A DNA stretch of 64,000 bases. It comes from Bradyrhizobium sp. CCBAU 51765 (GTDB lineage: Bacteria > Pseudomonadota > Alphaproteobacteria > Rhizobiales > Xanthobacteraceae). The stretch is taken from assembly GCF_015291725.1 (NCBI RefSeq), contig NZ_CP030038.1:3089001-3153000 (forward strand), in the 5' to 3' direction. The number at the start of each line of letters is the position of its first letter. Position 1 is the first letter of the stretch. A program made the position numbers and the translations under genes. Below, in pieces: positions 1-8,132 of this stretch. The notes beneath the pieces are model-generated. The model searched no databases, was not told where the DNA came from, and saw nothing but the letters and a program-made list of their open reading frames with translations.

Positions 1-674
1 CGGCCGTGATCTGGGAATACATCTCGCCGGCGGCACGCTTCTGGGTCCCGAAGCTCGGGTTTTCCTCGGTCGAGGCGTGGGCCGTCGAAGGCGGCCACAT
101 GGCCGAGCGCTGCGCGCTGTTCGTCATCATAGCACTCGGCGAAGCCATCGTCGTCAACGGCGCCACCTTCGCCGAGCTCGAGTGGACCGCGAACAACATC
201 CTGGCCTTCGTCTCGGCGCTGGTCGGCGCCATCGCGATGTGGTGGATCTATTTTCACAAGGGCGCGGAGGCCGGAGCCGAGCGCATCTCGAAATCCGCCG
301 AATCCGGCCGCCTGGCCCGGCTCGCCTACACCTATCTGCACACGCCGATCGTGGCCGGCATCATCCTGACCGCGGTCTCGGACGAACTGGTGTTGAAGCA
401 TCCGACCGGCCATTCCGACACCCGCACCATCGTGAGCACGATCGGCGGGCCCCTGGTGTTCCTGGTCGGCACCATCCTTTTCAAGTACGCGATCCGCGGC
501 TTCCTCCAGCTCTCTCACGGGATCGGCATCATCCTGCTGCTGGCGGTGAGCTGGTTTGCGGCGGACCTCTCGCCGCTGTGGCTGTCGGTCGCCACCACGA
601 TGATCATGATCGTCGTGGCGGTTTGGGAGTCGGTGTCGCTGGGATCAGAGCCGGAAGAAGCGGCGGAGCATTGA
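1..674 (+). CDS. Low temperature requirement protein A (LtrA) family membrane protein, 3' part
   Basis: The window opens inside this gene. The frame is open from base 3 and gives about 223 C-terminal residues; the true start lies upstream. The stretch HMAERCALFVIIALGEAIVV matches the conserved LtrA-family helix with its glycine-glutamate pair. At least four further hydrophobic segments follow, for example around IVAGIILTAVS and GIGIILLLAVSWF, so this is a multi-pass inner-membrane protein. LtrA was named for cold-sensitive growth in Listeria, but its biochemical role is not established. The gene converges on egtD, with only 9 bases between the two stop codons and no visible hairpin terminator. 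Confidence 0.8.
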   Translation, partial: AVIWEYISPAARFWVPKLGFSSVEAWAVEGGHMAERCALFVIIALGEAIVVNGATFAELEWTANNILAFVSALVGAIAMWWIYFHKGAEAGAERISKSAESGRLARLAYTYLHTPIVAGIILTAVSDELVLKHPTGHSDTRTIVSTIGGPLVFLVGTILFKYAIRGFLQLSHGIGIILLLAVSWFAADLSPLWLSVATTMIMIVVAVWESVSLGSEPEEAAEH

Positions 675-683
675 GCCCCGGCG

Positions 684-1655
684 CTACTCCGCCACCTCGA
701 GCGCGTGCACCGAGAACATGTTCGCCGCGTCCGTCCAGCTCTCGCGGACGCGCCAGCCCGCGCCCTGCGCCAGCGCGGCGAAACGCTCGATGCTGTATTT
801 GTAGCTGTTCTCGGTGTGGATGCTCTCGCCGGGGCGGAACGAGAAGCTGGTGCCGAGCAGACGCACGGTCTGGCTCTTCTTGCTGATCAGATGCATCTCG
901 ATCCGGTGCCGCTCGCGATTGTAGATCGCGCGATGGGTGAAGGCGGAGAGATCGAAATTGCCGCCGAGCTCGCGATTGATGCGCACCAGCACATTCAGGT
1001 TGAAGCGCGCGGTGACGCCGGCGGCGTCGTTGTAGGCGTCAAAGAGGATCCGCTCGTCCTTCTCGAGATCGGCGCCGATGATCATCTGCGCGCCCTTGCC
1101 GAGAATCTTGCGGGCGCTCCTCAGGAAGGCCTGGGCCTCTTGCGGTTCGAAATTGCCGATGGTCGAACCCGGGAAGAAGCCGACCTTCGGCATGGATGCG
1201 ACCTGCTTGGGCAGCTCGAACGGCGTGGTGAAGTCGGCGGCGACCGGATAGATGCCGAGCGTCGGGAAGTCGCGCTTCAGCCCGTTCGCCTGCGCCTTCA
1301 GGAAGTCGCCGGAAATATCGACGGGGACATAGGCCGCGAACCTGCAATGATCGAGCAGCAGGCGGACCTTCGTGGTCGCGCCGGCGCCGAACTCGACGAG
1401 CGCCGCGTGCTCCGGAATGATGCTTGCGATCTCGCCCCCGCGCTCTCTCAGGATCGCAAGCTCTGTGCGCGTCGGATAATATTCCGGCAGGCGCGTGATG
1501 GCCTCGAACAGCTCCGATCCCGTCGCGTCATAGAAATATTTCGGCGACAGTTTTTTCGGCTGCTGCGAGAGGTCCTCGATGGCCTCGCGGGCAAAGGCGG
1601 TGGTCTGCTCGTCGGGAAGATGGGCTTCGGCCAAAGCGCTGGCGTGCACATTCAT
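684..1655 (-). CDS. egtD: L-histidine N(alpha)-methyltransferase EgtD
   Basis: EgtD trimethylates histidine to hercynine with SAM, the first step of ergothioneine synthesis in the cytoplasm. The 323-residue length is normal for the family. Family hallmarks are the N-terminal ELFEAITRLPEYYPTRTE segment and the SAM-binding glycine stretch VEFGAGATTKVRLLL at about residues 80-95. The start is the ATG preceded by AGGAG (revcomp of 1661-1667) rather than an upstream in-frame start that would add 11 residues. It lies 48 bases downstream of egtB on the same strand, so egtB-egtD form an operon. No egtA, egtC or egtE is adjacent; EgtC and EgtE activities are often supplied elsewhere or bypassed in proteobacteria. 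Confidence 0.93.
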   Translation of the reverse strand: MNVHASALAEAHLPDEQTTAFAREAIEDLSQQPKKLSPKYFYDATGSELFEAITRLPEYYPTRTELAILRERGGEIASIIPEHAALVEFGAGATTKVRLLLDHCRFAAYVPVDISGDFLKAQANGLKRDFPTLGIYPVAADFTTPFELPKQVASMPKVGFFPGSTIGNFEPQEAQAFLRSARKILGKGAQMIIGADLEKDERILFDAYNDAAGVTARFNLNVLVRINRELGGNFDLSAFTHRAIYNRERHRIEMHLISKKSQTVRLLGTSFSFRPGESIHTENSYKYSIERFAALAQGAGWRVRESWTDAANMFSVHALEVAE

Positions 1656-1703
1656 GATACTCTCCTGAACGCGCTGTCCGGCGCGCATTGATCGTCGGAA
1701 AAT

Positions 1704-2951
1704 TTAGTCGTAATCGGCGAGCCGCAGTCCGGTGAACTGCCAGCGATGGTGCGGATAGAAGAAGTTGCGATAGGTGATACGGCTGTGGCCTTGCGGAGTT
1801 GCGAGCGAGGAGCCGCGCAGCACCAGCTGGTTGACCATGAACTTGCCGTTGTACTCGCCGAGCGCGCCTTCGACGGCGCGGTAACCGGGATAGGGTGAAT
1901 AGGAGCTGCGGGTCCATTGCCAGGCGATGCCGAAGGCGTCGTTGAGCTGGCCGGCGCGGGCCGCGACCTCCCATTCCATCTCGGTCGGCAGGTGTTTTCC
2001 GGACCAGCGCGCGAAGGCGTCGGCCTCATAGTAGCTGATGTGGCAGACGGGCGCGTCCGGATCGACCGGCTTGAGGCCGGCCAGCGTCATCACGTGCCAT
2101 TGGCCGTCGATCTCGCGCCAGTAGCCCGGGGCCTGCCAGTCTTCCTTGCTGGCCGCGGCAAAGCCGTCCATCAGCCACAGAGTTGCCGTCCGATAGCCGC
2201 CAGCCTGCATGAAGGCGAGCCACTCGGCATTGGTGACCAGATTGCGGGCGAGCTTGACCGGACCGACGAGGGCGCGGTGGGCGGGCTTCTCATTGTCGAA
2301 ATGGAAGCTGTCGTCGACATGGCCGACGGTGTGGATGCCTTCGTTGAGCGCCGGCCAATCCTCGCCGTTGCGCGTTGCGGCCGGGAAGCGCCAGTCCGGA
2401 TCGTAGGCCGGATAGATCGGGTTCTGCGCAAAGGCATGCAGGATGTCGGTGAACATCAGCTCCTGATGCTGCTGCTCATGATTGAGGCCCACCTCGACCA
2501 GCGACGCGATTGCGCGGAGCTTGTCCTCGCGAGCCTCGCGGAAGAATTTGACGACGGCGGCATCGACGTATTTGCGATAGGCGCCGACCTGGTCGGCGCT
2601 CGGCCGGGTGATGTCGCCGCGATGATTGCGGGCGTGTCGCGGGCCGGCGCTGACGTAATAGGAATTGAACAGGAACGCGAAATCGGGGTGGAAGGGCCGG
2701 TAGCCCGCAGCGTGCTCGCCGAGCAGGAATTGCTCCCAGAACCATGTGGTATGGGCCCGGTGCCATTTGGTCGGGCTGGCATCGGGCATAGACTGGATCT
2801 GCTGGTCCTCCGGTGACAGCGGCGCCGCCCGCCGTTCGGTCTCATTGCGGACGGTGAGAAACGCCGATTCCAGCCGCTGGGCGAGGTCGTCCGGATGGGA
2901 GGACGGTGACGAAAGCTGGGGGGCGGCCGTAGCTGAGGCTTGTTTCGTCAC
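1704..2951 (-). CDS. egtB: Ergothioneine biosynthesis sulfoxide synthase EgtB
   Basis: EgtB is a mononuclear non-haem iron enzyme that couples hercynine to cysteine or gamma-glutamylcysteine using oxygen. The N-terminal DinB-like domain carries the iron ligands: an early histidine in PTKWHRAHTTWFWEQF and the HxxxHxE motif HEQQHQE at about residues 145-151. The C-terminal half is a formylglycine-generating-enzyme-type domain ending FTGLRLADYD. I chose the GTG at 2951 because GGAG sits 7 bases upstream, giving 415 residues; a longer in-frame version would have no comparable ribosome site. An EcfG-type promoter lies directly upstream. It is first gene of egtB-egtD. Confidence 0.93.
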   Translation of the reverse strand: MTKQASATAAPQLSSPSSHPDDLAQRLESAFLTVRNETERRAAPLSPEDQQIQSMPDASPTKWHRAHTTWFWEQFLLGEHAAGYRPFHPDFAFLFNSYYVSAGPRHARNHRGDITRPSADQVGAYRKYVDAAVVKFFREAREDKLRAIASLVEVGLNHEQQHQELMFTDILHAFAQNPIYPAYDPDWRFPAATRNGEDWPALNEGIHTVGHVDDSFHFDNEKPAHRALVGPVKLARNLVTNAEWLAFMQAGGYRTATLWLMDGFAAASKEDWQAPGYWREIDGQWHVMTLAGLKPVDPDAPVCHISYYEADAFARWSGKHLPTEMEWEVAARAGQLNDAFGIAWQWTRSSYSPYPGYRAVEGALGEYNGKFMVNQLVLRGSSLATPQGHSRITYRNFFYPHHRWQFTGLRLADYD

Positions 2952-2975
2952 GTTTTTCTCCAGACAGGACAAGAG

Positions 2976-3000
2976 AACGTTGTTCGCGCGACCCGGTTCC
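2976..3000 (-). promoter_or_regulatory. EcfG-type general stress promoter for egtB-egtD
   Basis: On the minus strand GGAAC (complement of 2996-3000) is followed after exactly 16 bases by CGTT (complement of 2976-2979). This is the consensus of the alphaproteobacterial general-stress sigma factor EcfG (GGAAC-N16/17-CGTT). The -10 element ends 25 bases before the egtB GTG, which suits a very short leader. Confidence 0.7.
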
Positions 3001-3240
3001 ACAAACAGGGTTCGTCCTAGATAGGGGCTCTGTTACGGTATGAAAGTCCTCTCCGGCGATGATATTGATGTCATCAGCCTATGGACCTGTTGGGCTCCGC
3101 ACTGTCGCCAGGGGGCCCGTCGCCGCCATTTTACTTTGGATGCACAACGGTTTGGGCTACATATATGGGTAGGTATCGGGTTAAATCGGTCGAGCCGGCC
3201 CGAAAAGATTGGTGAGGGCTCGGCCTAGAAGGACATGGAT

Positions 3241-3567
3241 ATGAGCATCGAGGAATTCATCGCCAACGAAGTGAAGTCGAACGACGTGGTTCTGTTCATG
3301 AAGGGCACGCCGCAATTTCCGCAGTGCGGTTTCTCCGGCCAGGTCGTCCAGATCCTCGATCATCTCGGCGTCGGCTATAAGGGCCTCAACGTCCTCGAAT
3401 CCGCCGAGCTGCGCAACGGCATCAAGACCTTCTCCAACTGGCCGACCATTCCGCAGCTCTATGTGAAGGGCGAGTTCGTCGGCGGTTGCGACATCGTCCG
3501 CGAGATGTTCCAGGCCGGCGAATTGCAGCAGCTCTTCTCCGAGAAGGGCGTCGTCGTCGCGGCCTGA
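3241..3567 (+). CDS. grxD: Monothiol CGFS-type glutaredoxin (Grx4/GrxD)
   Basis: A small cytoplasmic protein that binds and transfers [2Fe-2S] clusters with glutathione. The active site CGFS lies in [17 protein letters not shown] at about residues 28-31; the glutathione-binding WPTIPQLY and GGCDI segments follow. The 108-residue length is typical. The ATG at 3241 is preferred to the ATG at 3235 because AAGGA (3229-3233) is 7 bases upstream of the former and only 1 from the latter. bolA, a common neighbour, is not next to it here. The macrodomain gene begins 3 bases after its stop. Confidence 0.93.
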   Translation: MSIEEFIANEVKSNDVVLFMKGTPQFPQCGFSGQVVQILDHLGVGYKGLNVLESAELRNGIKTFSNWPTIPQLYVKGEFVGGCDIVREMFQAGELQQLFSEKGVVVAA

Positions 3568-3570
3568 TAC

Positions 3571-4140
3571 GTGACCGTCCTGATGTGCCGGATCGGCGGC
3601 GCCAGGCTTGAGGTCATCGTTGCCGACATCACGACACTCGGCGTCGACGCCATCGTCAACGCCGCCAACACGTCGCTCCTTGGAGGGGGCGGCGTGGACG
3701 GTGCGATCCATCGGGCGGCCGGGCCCGAGCTCGTCGCCGAATGCCGCATGCTCCACGGCTGCAAGACGGGTGACGCGAAGATCACCAGGGGTTATCGGCT
3801 CAAGGCCGCACATGTGATCCATACCGTCGGTCCGGTATGGAATGGCGGCACGCTCGGCGAGGACGATCTGCTCGCCTCCTGTTATCGCCGATCGATGGAG
3901 CTGTGCGGTCGGCACGAACTGACATCGGTGGCATTTCCCGCGATTTCGACCGGCATTTTCCGCTTTCCTGCCGACCGGGCGGCCGATATCGCCGTGCGCA
4001 CCACGATCCAAGCGCTCGCTGCTGCGCCGTCCGTTGCGTACGTGGTGTTCTGCTGCTTCGCCCAGCCTGGCGCCGAACTCCATGCCGAAGCGCTTGCGCG
4101 ACACGGCGGCCCCGGCAAAATCGCCGGTGCTGTTTCGTGA
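3571..4140 (+). CDS. Macrodomain protein, O-acetyl-ADP-ribose deacetylase type
   Basis: A 189-residue macrodomain of the MacroD type, expected to hydrolyse O-acetyl-ADP-ribose or remove mono-ADP-ribose. The signature is unambiguous: [20 protein letters not shown] then [10 protein letters not shown], with the ribose-binding Asn and catalytic-loop Gly/Asp residues present. [11 protein letters not shown] corresponds to the second ADP-ribose loop, usually STGIYGYP, so the aromatic position is Phe. GTG at 3571 gives the longest form; ATG at 3583 is an equally possible start. It directly follows grxD and may be co-transcribed. Confidence 0.88.
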   Translation: MTVLMCRIGGARLEVIVADITTLGVDAIVNAANTSLLGGGGVDGAIHRAAGPELVAECRMLHGCKTGDAKITRGYRLKAAHVIHTVGPVWNGGTLGEDDLLASCYRRSMELCGRHELTSVAFPAISTGIFRFPADRAADIAVRTTIQALAAAPSVAYVVFCCFAQPGAELHAEALARHGGPGKIAGAVS

Positions 4141-4252
4141 TCGATCCGAGGCAGGAAAAGTTTCCTCGTCCTCCTGAAGCAGATCCCGGCCGAGCGCCAG
4201 CGCATGCAGCGAACATTGAAGCAGTCGGTTTATGAAGCCATGGAGAAATGAC

Positions 4253-5512
4253 ATGCGTGGACGCCGCGCGTTCATCGCGGGGCTCGTTCTTCTCGTTGCC
4301 GTCGTCGGTGCGAAGGCCGGCGCCGAGGGACGCGCTGCCCGCACGCTCTCCACGGAAGGGCTGGCGAAGGTTTCCGACTACATCCGGAACGAGGTTGCCG
4401 CCGGCAAGATCCCCGGCGCTATCCTGCTGCTCCAGCAATACGGCAAGCCGGTCTACTACGAGAATTTCGGCGTTCGCGATGTCGGCACCCAGATATCGAT
4501 GAGCGCGGATACGATCTTCCGCCTCTATTCGATGTCGAAGCCGATCACATCCGTCGTGGCGATGATGCTGGTCGAGGAAGGCAGGCTTTCGCTCGACGAT
4601 CCCGTGTCCAAATACATTCCGGCCTTTGCCGGCATGAAGGTGGGCATCGAAAGGAAAGCAGCGGACGGCAAGGTTTCGCTGATGCTGGAGCCGCAGCAGC
4701 GTCCGATCACGATCAAGGACCTCTTGCGCCACACCGCGGGGCTGCCTTACGGCTTTCGTGGCGGTGGACTGGTGCGCGAGGTCCATGCTGCGGCCGACCT
4801 CTTCAACAGCGATCTTTCCAATGCCGGGTTTGTCGCGAAGCTCGCCACGTTGCCGCTCGCCGAGCAGCCTGGCACGGTGTGGACCTACGGTTTCGCCACC
4901 GACGTGCTCGGCCGCGTCGTTGAGGTGGTCTCGGGCAAGACGCTGCTCCAGTTCGAGAAGGAGCGGCTGCTCGACCCGCTCGGCATGACCGAGACTGCGT
5001 TCTACGTTGCCGATCCCGCCAGGTTTGCACGTATCGCCGAGCCGATGCCGGAGGACCGCAGCATCAGCCCGACGACTGCAGTCCGCGACATCAGGCGGCC
5101 CGTGAGATGGGAATCCGGCGCCGGCATGGTCGGCACGATCGGCGACTACGCCCGCTTCGCGCAGATGCTGCTGAATGGCGGCACTTATGAGGGCCGTCGC
5201 TATCTGAAGCCCGAGACCATTGCGCTGATGGTTTCGGACCACATCGGACCCGAGACGAAGATCGTACGCGACCGGATGTACTACCCGGGAGAAAGCTCGG
5301 GCTTCGGCCTCGGCTTTGCGATGCGCACCTCGGTGCCGCCGGGCACCTCTTGGCCACTCGGCGAATATCGCTGGGACGGAGTTGCCGGCACGTTCTTCTT
5401 CATCGATCCCGAAGACGATCTGTTCGGGATATTCATGGCGCAGACGCCGTCGCAGCGCGGCCGGATTCAACTCGAGCTGAAGACGCTGATCTATCAGGCG
5501 ATGGGGCGCTGA
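4253..5512 (+). CDS. Secreted serine hydrolase, beta-lactamase class C family
   Basis: A 419-residue periplasmic or secreted serine hydrolase of the esterase/class C beta-lactamase fold. Residues 1-25 form a Sec signal peptide (basic start, then AFIAGLVLLVAVV). The nucleophile motif SxxK is SMSK, and the second motif YxN is replaced by Y-G-F in GTVWTYGFATDVLGR, as in many esterases of the group rather than true beta-lactamases. HTAGLPYG is the usual family landmark. ATG 4253 is chosen because GGAG lies 7 bases upstream; an ATG at 4232 would precede the signal peptide by 7 residues. Substrate cannot be told from sequence. Confidence 0.87.
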   Translation: MRGRRAFIAGLVLLVAVVGAKAGAEGRAARTLSTEGLAKVSDYIRNEVAAGKIPGAILLLQQYGKPVYYENFGVRDVGTQISMSADTIFRLYSMSKPITSVVAMMLVEEGRLSLDDPVSKYIPAFAGMKVGIERKAADGKVSLMLEPQQRPITIKDLLRHTAGLPYGFRGGGLVREVHAAADLFNSDLSNAGFVAKLATLPLAEQPGTVWTYGFATDVLGRVVEVVSGKTLLQFEKERLLDPLGMTETAFYVADPARFARIAEPMPEDRSISPTTAVRDIRRPVRWESGAGMVGTIGDYARFAQMLLNGGTYEGRRYLKPETIALMVSDHIGPETKIVRDRMYYPGESSGFGLGFAMRTSVPPGTSWPLGEYRWDGVAGTFFFIDPEDDLFGIFMAQTPSQRGRIQLELKTLIYQAMGR

Positions 5513-5513
5513 T

Positions 5514-6581
5514 TCAGGCGCCGCGCACGATCTCGCGCACGTATCCGATCGTTTCCTCGATCTGGCTCGCATTGACGTCGAGATGGGTGCAGGCGCGGAT
5601 GCGGCCGTCCATCATCGCAAGCGTCACGCCGCGCTGACGGAGCGCGGTGACCATCTTGTCGCCGGGAATGCCGGCGCCATCGGGCTTGAAGAACACGAGG
5701 TTGGTCTCGGGCTCCTGCACCTCGATTCCTGCGATCTGCGACAGTCCGCGGGCGAGCGCCCGCGCATTGGCGTGGTCGTCGGCCAGGCGGTCGACGTGAT
5801 GGTCGAGCGCGTAGATGCAGGCCGCCGCGCAGATTCCAGCCTGCCGCATCGAGCCGCCGAGGCGCTGCTTCCACTGCCACACCGCATCGATGAACGCGCG
5901 CGAACCCGCGAGCACGCCGCCGATCGGCGCGCCGAGGCCCTTGGAGAAGTCGATCCAGGCCGAATCCCAGCCCGCGGTCATGTCGCGCGGCGAGATGCCG
6001 CTGGCCACGGTGGCGTTGAGCAGGCGTGCGCCGTCCATATGGGTGACGAGGCCGTGTTGCCTGGCGATCGCGACGATCTCGTCGAGCGCGGTCTTCTTCC
6101 AGATCGTGCCGCCGCCGATATTGGCGGTCTGCTCGACGCTGACGACGGTCTGCGGCGGCTGGTAGCGCGTGCGCGGATGCAGGGCTTTCCGGAACGTCTC
6201 CGGCGTGAACTGGCCGTCGGGGCCCTTGAGCTGCGTGACCTGGAAGCCGCCGATCGCCGCGTGCGCGCCGCCCTCGCGCGCGATGATGTGTGCGGTCTCA
6301 TGGGCGAGGATCTCGTCGCCGGGACGGCAATGCACCAGCGTCGCGGTGACGTTGCACATCGTGCCGGAGGGCATGTAGACCGCGGCTTCCTTGCCGAGCA
6401 GCTCGGCAACACGCTCGCACAGCGCATTGACGGTCGGATCGTCGCCGACCTGCTCGTCCCCGACCTCCGCCCGCGCCATCGCCTCGCGCATCGCGGCCGT
6501 CGGCCTGGTCTGCGTATCCGACAGCAGATTGATGCGGACAGGTGGCGCCTTGGGATCGATGGGGGGAGGGGTGTAGAGCAT
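5514..6581 (-). CDS. ltaE: Low-specificity L-threonine aldolase
   Basis: A PLP enzyme of 355 residues that cleaves L-threonine or L-allo-threonine to glycine and acetaldehyde. The beta-eliminating-lyase fold is clear: NLLSDTQTRPT at the N-terminus, GDDPTVNALCERVAELLGKE, the PLP aspartate in HMDGARLLNA, and the Schiff-base lysine in DFSKGLGAPIGG. The ATG at 6581 has GAGGAG 7 bases upstream; a TTG three bases earlier is less likely. Its stop faces the stop of the serine hydrolase with one base between them. Confidence 0.9.
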   Translation of the reverse strand: MLYTPPPIDPKAPPVRINLLSDTQTRPTAAMREAMARAEVGDEQVGDDPTVNALCERVAELLGKEAAVYMPSGTMCNVTATLVHCRPGDEILAHETAHIIAREGGAHAAIGGFQVTQLKGPDGQFTPETFRKALHPRTRYQPPQTVVSVEQTANIGGGTIWKKTALDEIVAIARQHGLVTHMDGARLLNATVASGISPRDMTAGWDSAWIDFSKGLGAPIGGVLAGSRAFIDAVWQWKQRLGGSMRQAGICAAACIYALDHHVDRLADDHANARALARGLSQIAGIEVQEPETNLVFFKPDGAGIPGDKMVTALRQRGVTLAMMDGRIRACTHLDVNASQIEETIGYVREIVRGA

Positions 6582-6613
6582 CAACTTGCTCCTCGAATGG
6601 TACTCACTCGCGA

Positions 6614-6898
6614 TCAGCGAGTTCTGGGTGGACGCCGGGCGGCGTGGCGAAACCGCATAATAGCGATTTCTACCTCGGTCACACGATAATCGATCAGATA
6701 AGGATAAGGGTTCACGGGCAAGCGACGGACGTATGCACGAGTGGTTTACCGCCCTGCATAAGGATGATCCTGAATGAGAGCGATCGGCGCGATAGTGCGG
6801 TCGCGTACGTGGCCCGCTCCCTGGGGCGAGCGTGTCTCGATGTAAGTCAGAATTTGGTCGATCTGGGCGAGAGCCCGCTTCGTGTAACGGACTTTCAC
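6614..6898 (-). pseudogene. ParE/RelE-family toxin interrupted by an in-frame stop
   Basis: Read from GTG 6898 this frame gives 50 residues beginning VKVRYTKRALAQIDQI and ending QDHPYAGR, then TAA at 6746-6748. Without changing frame it resumes as TTRAYVRRLPV, PYPYLIDYRV and IAIMRFRHAARRP and stops at 6614. The two halves together have the length (94 codons) and motif order of an intact ParE/RelE toxin. One nonsense codon is the only defect seen. The GTG overlaps the antitoxin TGA (GTGA), the usual coupling of a toxin-antitoxin pair. Expression probably yields a truncated inactive peptide; a sequencing error is the alternative. Confidence 0.75.
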
Positions 6899-7128
6899 AG
6901 CCCGTGCTTGGCCCACATCGCGCGGACTTCGTCGGGGCCAGCCAGTTCGCCGCGAGCGATTTCAGCTTCAGCCTCGGCGAGATCGACCTCTTCTGCTGCC
7001 GTTAGCTGGAGCGGAGGCTGCTCGACGCCCGCGAGTTCAAGCAGGGCTCGCGCCAGCTCATCCTGCTCCGAATCGGGCAGGCCGGAGACTTTGCTGAAGG
7101 CCTCTTCCAGAAGACGAGTCATGCTCAA
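6895..7128 (-). CDS. Antitoxin of a ParE/RelE-type toxin-antitoxin pair
   Basis: A 77-residue acidic protein, MSMTRLLEEAFSKVSGLP onward, with the layout of short addiction-module antitoxins that sit before ParE/RelE-like toxins: an N-terminal helix with LPDSEQDELARALLEL and a C-terminal toxin-wrapping tail ending AMWAKHGL. It overlaps the toxin start by four bases. The antitoxin frame is intact although the toxin is broken, so it may be a remnant or may neutralise a related toxin elsewhere. Confidence 0.75.
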   Translation of the reverse strand: MSMTRLLEEAFSKVSGLPDSEQDELARALLELAGVEQPPLQLTAAEEVDLAEAEAEIARGELAGPDEVRAMWAKHGL

Positions 7129-7183
7129 CTCCGCGATGCGAAATCATAGCACAGATGGCCTGAGACATGGGAATGGCCGGCTC

Positions 7184-7213
7184 AAACAAAAAGGCCCCGG
7201 AAACCGGGGCCTT
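7184..7213 (-). terminator. Rho-independent terminator of rpsD
   Basis: Perfect 10-base arms AAGGCCCCGG (7191-7200) and CCGGGGCCTT (7204-7213) around an AAA loop. Read on the minus strand the hairpin is followed by TTTTTGTTTG. It lies 24 bases past the rpsD stop. Confidence 0.9.
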
Positions 7214-7236
7214 TGAACGTTCGATCTGCCGAATGA

Positions 7237-7854
7237 TCAGCGCGAATAGAATTCGACCACCAGATGCGGCTCCATCTGCACCGGGAACGGCACGTCGGAG
7301 AGGTTGGGGATGCGGATGTACTTCGCCGTCATCTTGCCGTGATCGACTTCGAGATAGTCGGGCGTGTCGCGCTCGGGCAATTGGCTGGCTTCGAGCACGT
7401 GCGCGAGCTGCTTGGAGGCTTCCTTGACCTCGACCACGTCGCCGACCTTGAGCTGATAGCTCGATATGTTGACCTTGCGGCCGTTCACCTTGACGTGGCC
7501 GTGGTTGATGAACTGGCGGGCAGCGAAGATCGTGGAGACGAACTTGGCGCGGTACACGACCGCGTCGAGACGACGCTCCAGGAGGCCGATCAGGTTCTCG
7601 CCGGTGTCACCCTTGAGGCGGCTCGCCTCGACATAGATGCCGTGGAACTGACGCTCGGAGATGTTGGCGTAATAGCCCTTCAGCTTCTGCTTGGCGCGCA
7701 GCTGCACGCCGAAGTCGGAGAGCTTGCCCTTGCGGCGCTGGCCGTGCTGGCCGGGGCCATATTCGCGGCGGTTCACGGGGCTCTTCGGGCGGCCCCAGAT
7801 GTTCTGGCCCATACGGCGATCGATCTTGTACTTCGCCTCACTGCGCTTAGTCAT
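7237..7854 (-). CDS. rpsD: 30S ribosomal protein S4
   Basis: A primary 16S rRNA-binding protein of the small subunit body, 205 residues. It starts [20 protein letters not shown] and has the S4 RNA-binding domain with [12 protein letters not shown] and [15 protein letters not shown] at about residues 95-130. The ATG at 7854 is the standard family start; the in-frame extension upstream has no S4 similarity. As in other Rhizobiales the gene stands alone, outside the alpha operon. It ends in a strong hairpin terminator. Confidence 0.98.
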   Translation of the reverse strand: MTKRSEAKYKIDRRMGQNIWGRPKSPVNRREYGPGQHGQRRKGKLSDFGVQLRAKQKLKGYYANISERQFHGIYVEASRLKGDTGENLIGLLERRLDAVVYRAKFVSTIFAARQFINHGHVKVNGRKVNISSYQLKVGDVVEVKEASKQLAHVLEASQLPERDTPDYLEVDHGKMTAKYIRIPNLSDVPFPVQMEPHLVVEFYSR

Positions 7855-8046
7855 CGCGTCCTCTTTGGTTGCATGGTTTGAGGAAACGCGCCCTCCTGTG
7901 TGACGGGATGATCCCGGCACCGACAGGTCCGATCCCCAAAGCTTAAGGGATTTGACCACGGGTCGCGAAACGCTTCGCGGGCCGAAATCGGCCCGCGAGC
8001 AGGCGGCTTTTAGGGGAGTTTGGGGCTGGCTGTCAATTCTTTAGCG

Positions 8047-8122
8047 GTCATTCCCGGGCGCCCGCAGGCGAAACCGGAATCTCGAGATCCGGGTTCGGTG
8101 CGGCGTACCGCCCCGGGATGAC
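8047..8122. repeat. Dispersed palindromic repeat, family A, copy 1
   Basis: Begins GTCATTCCCGGGCG and ends with the near inverted complement CGCCCCGGGATGAC; the core is CCGGAATCTCGAGATCCGG. The same boundaries recur at 43673, 49012, 54488 and 62399. It sits between rpsD and the acyltransferase gene. Confidence 0.8.
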
Positions 8123-8132
8123 CGCCGCGCGT

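Noticed and set aside
3181-5572. Long minus-strand frames across grxD, the macrodomain and serine hydrolase genes
   Set aside because: They lie opposite three well-supported genes and show no domain similarity.
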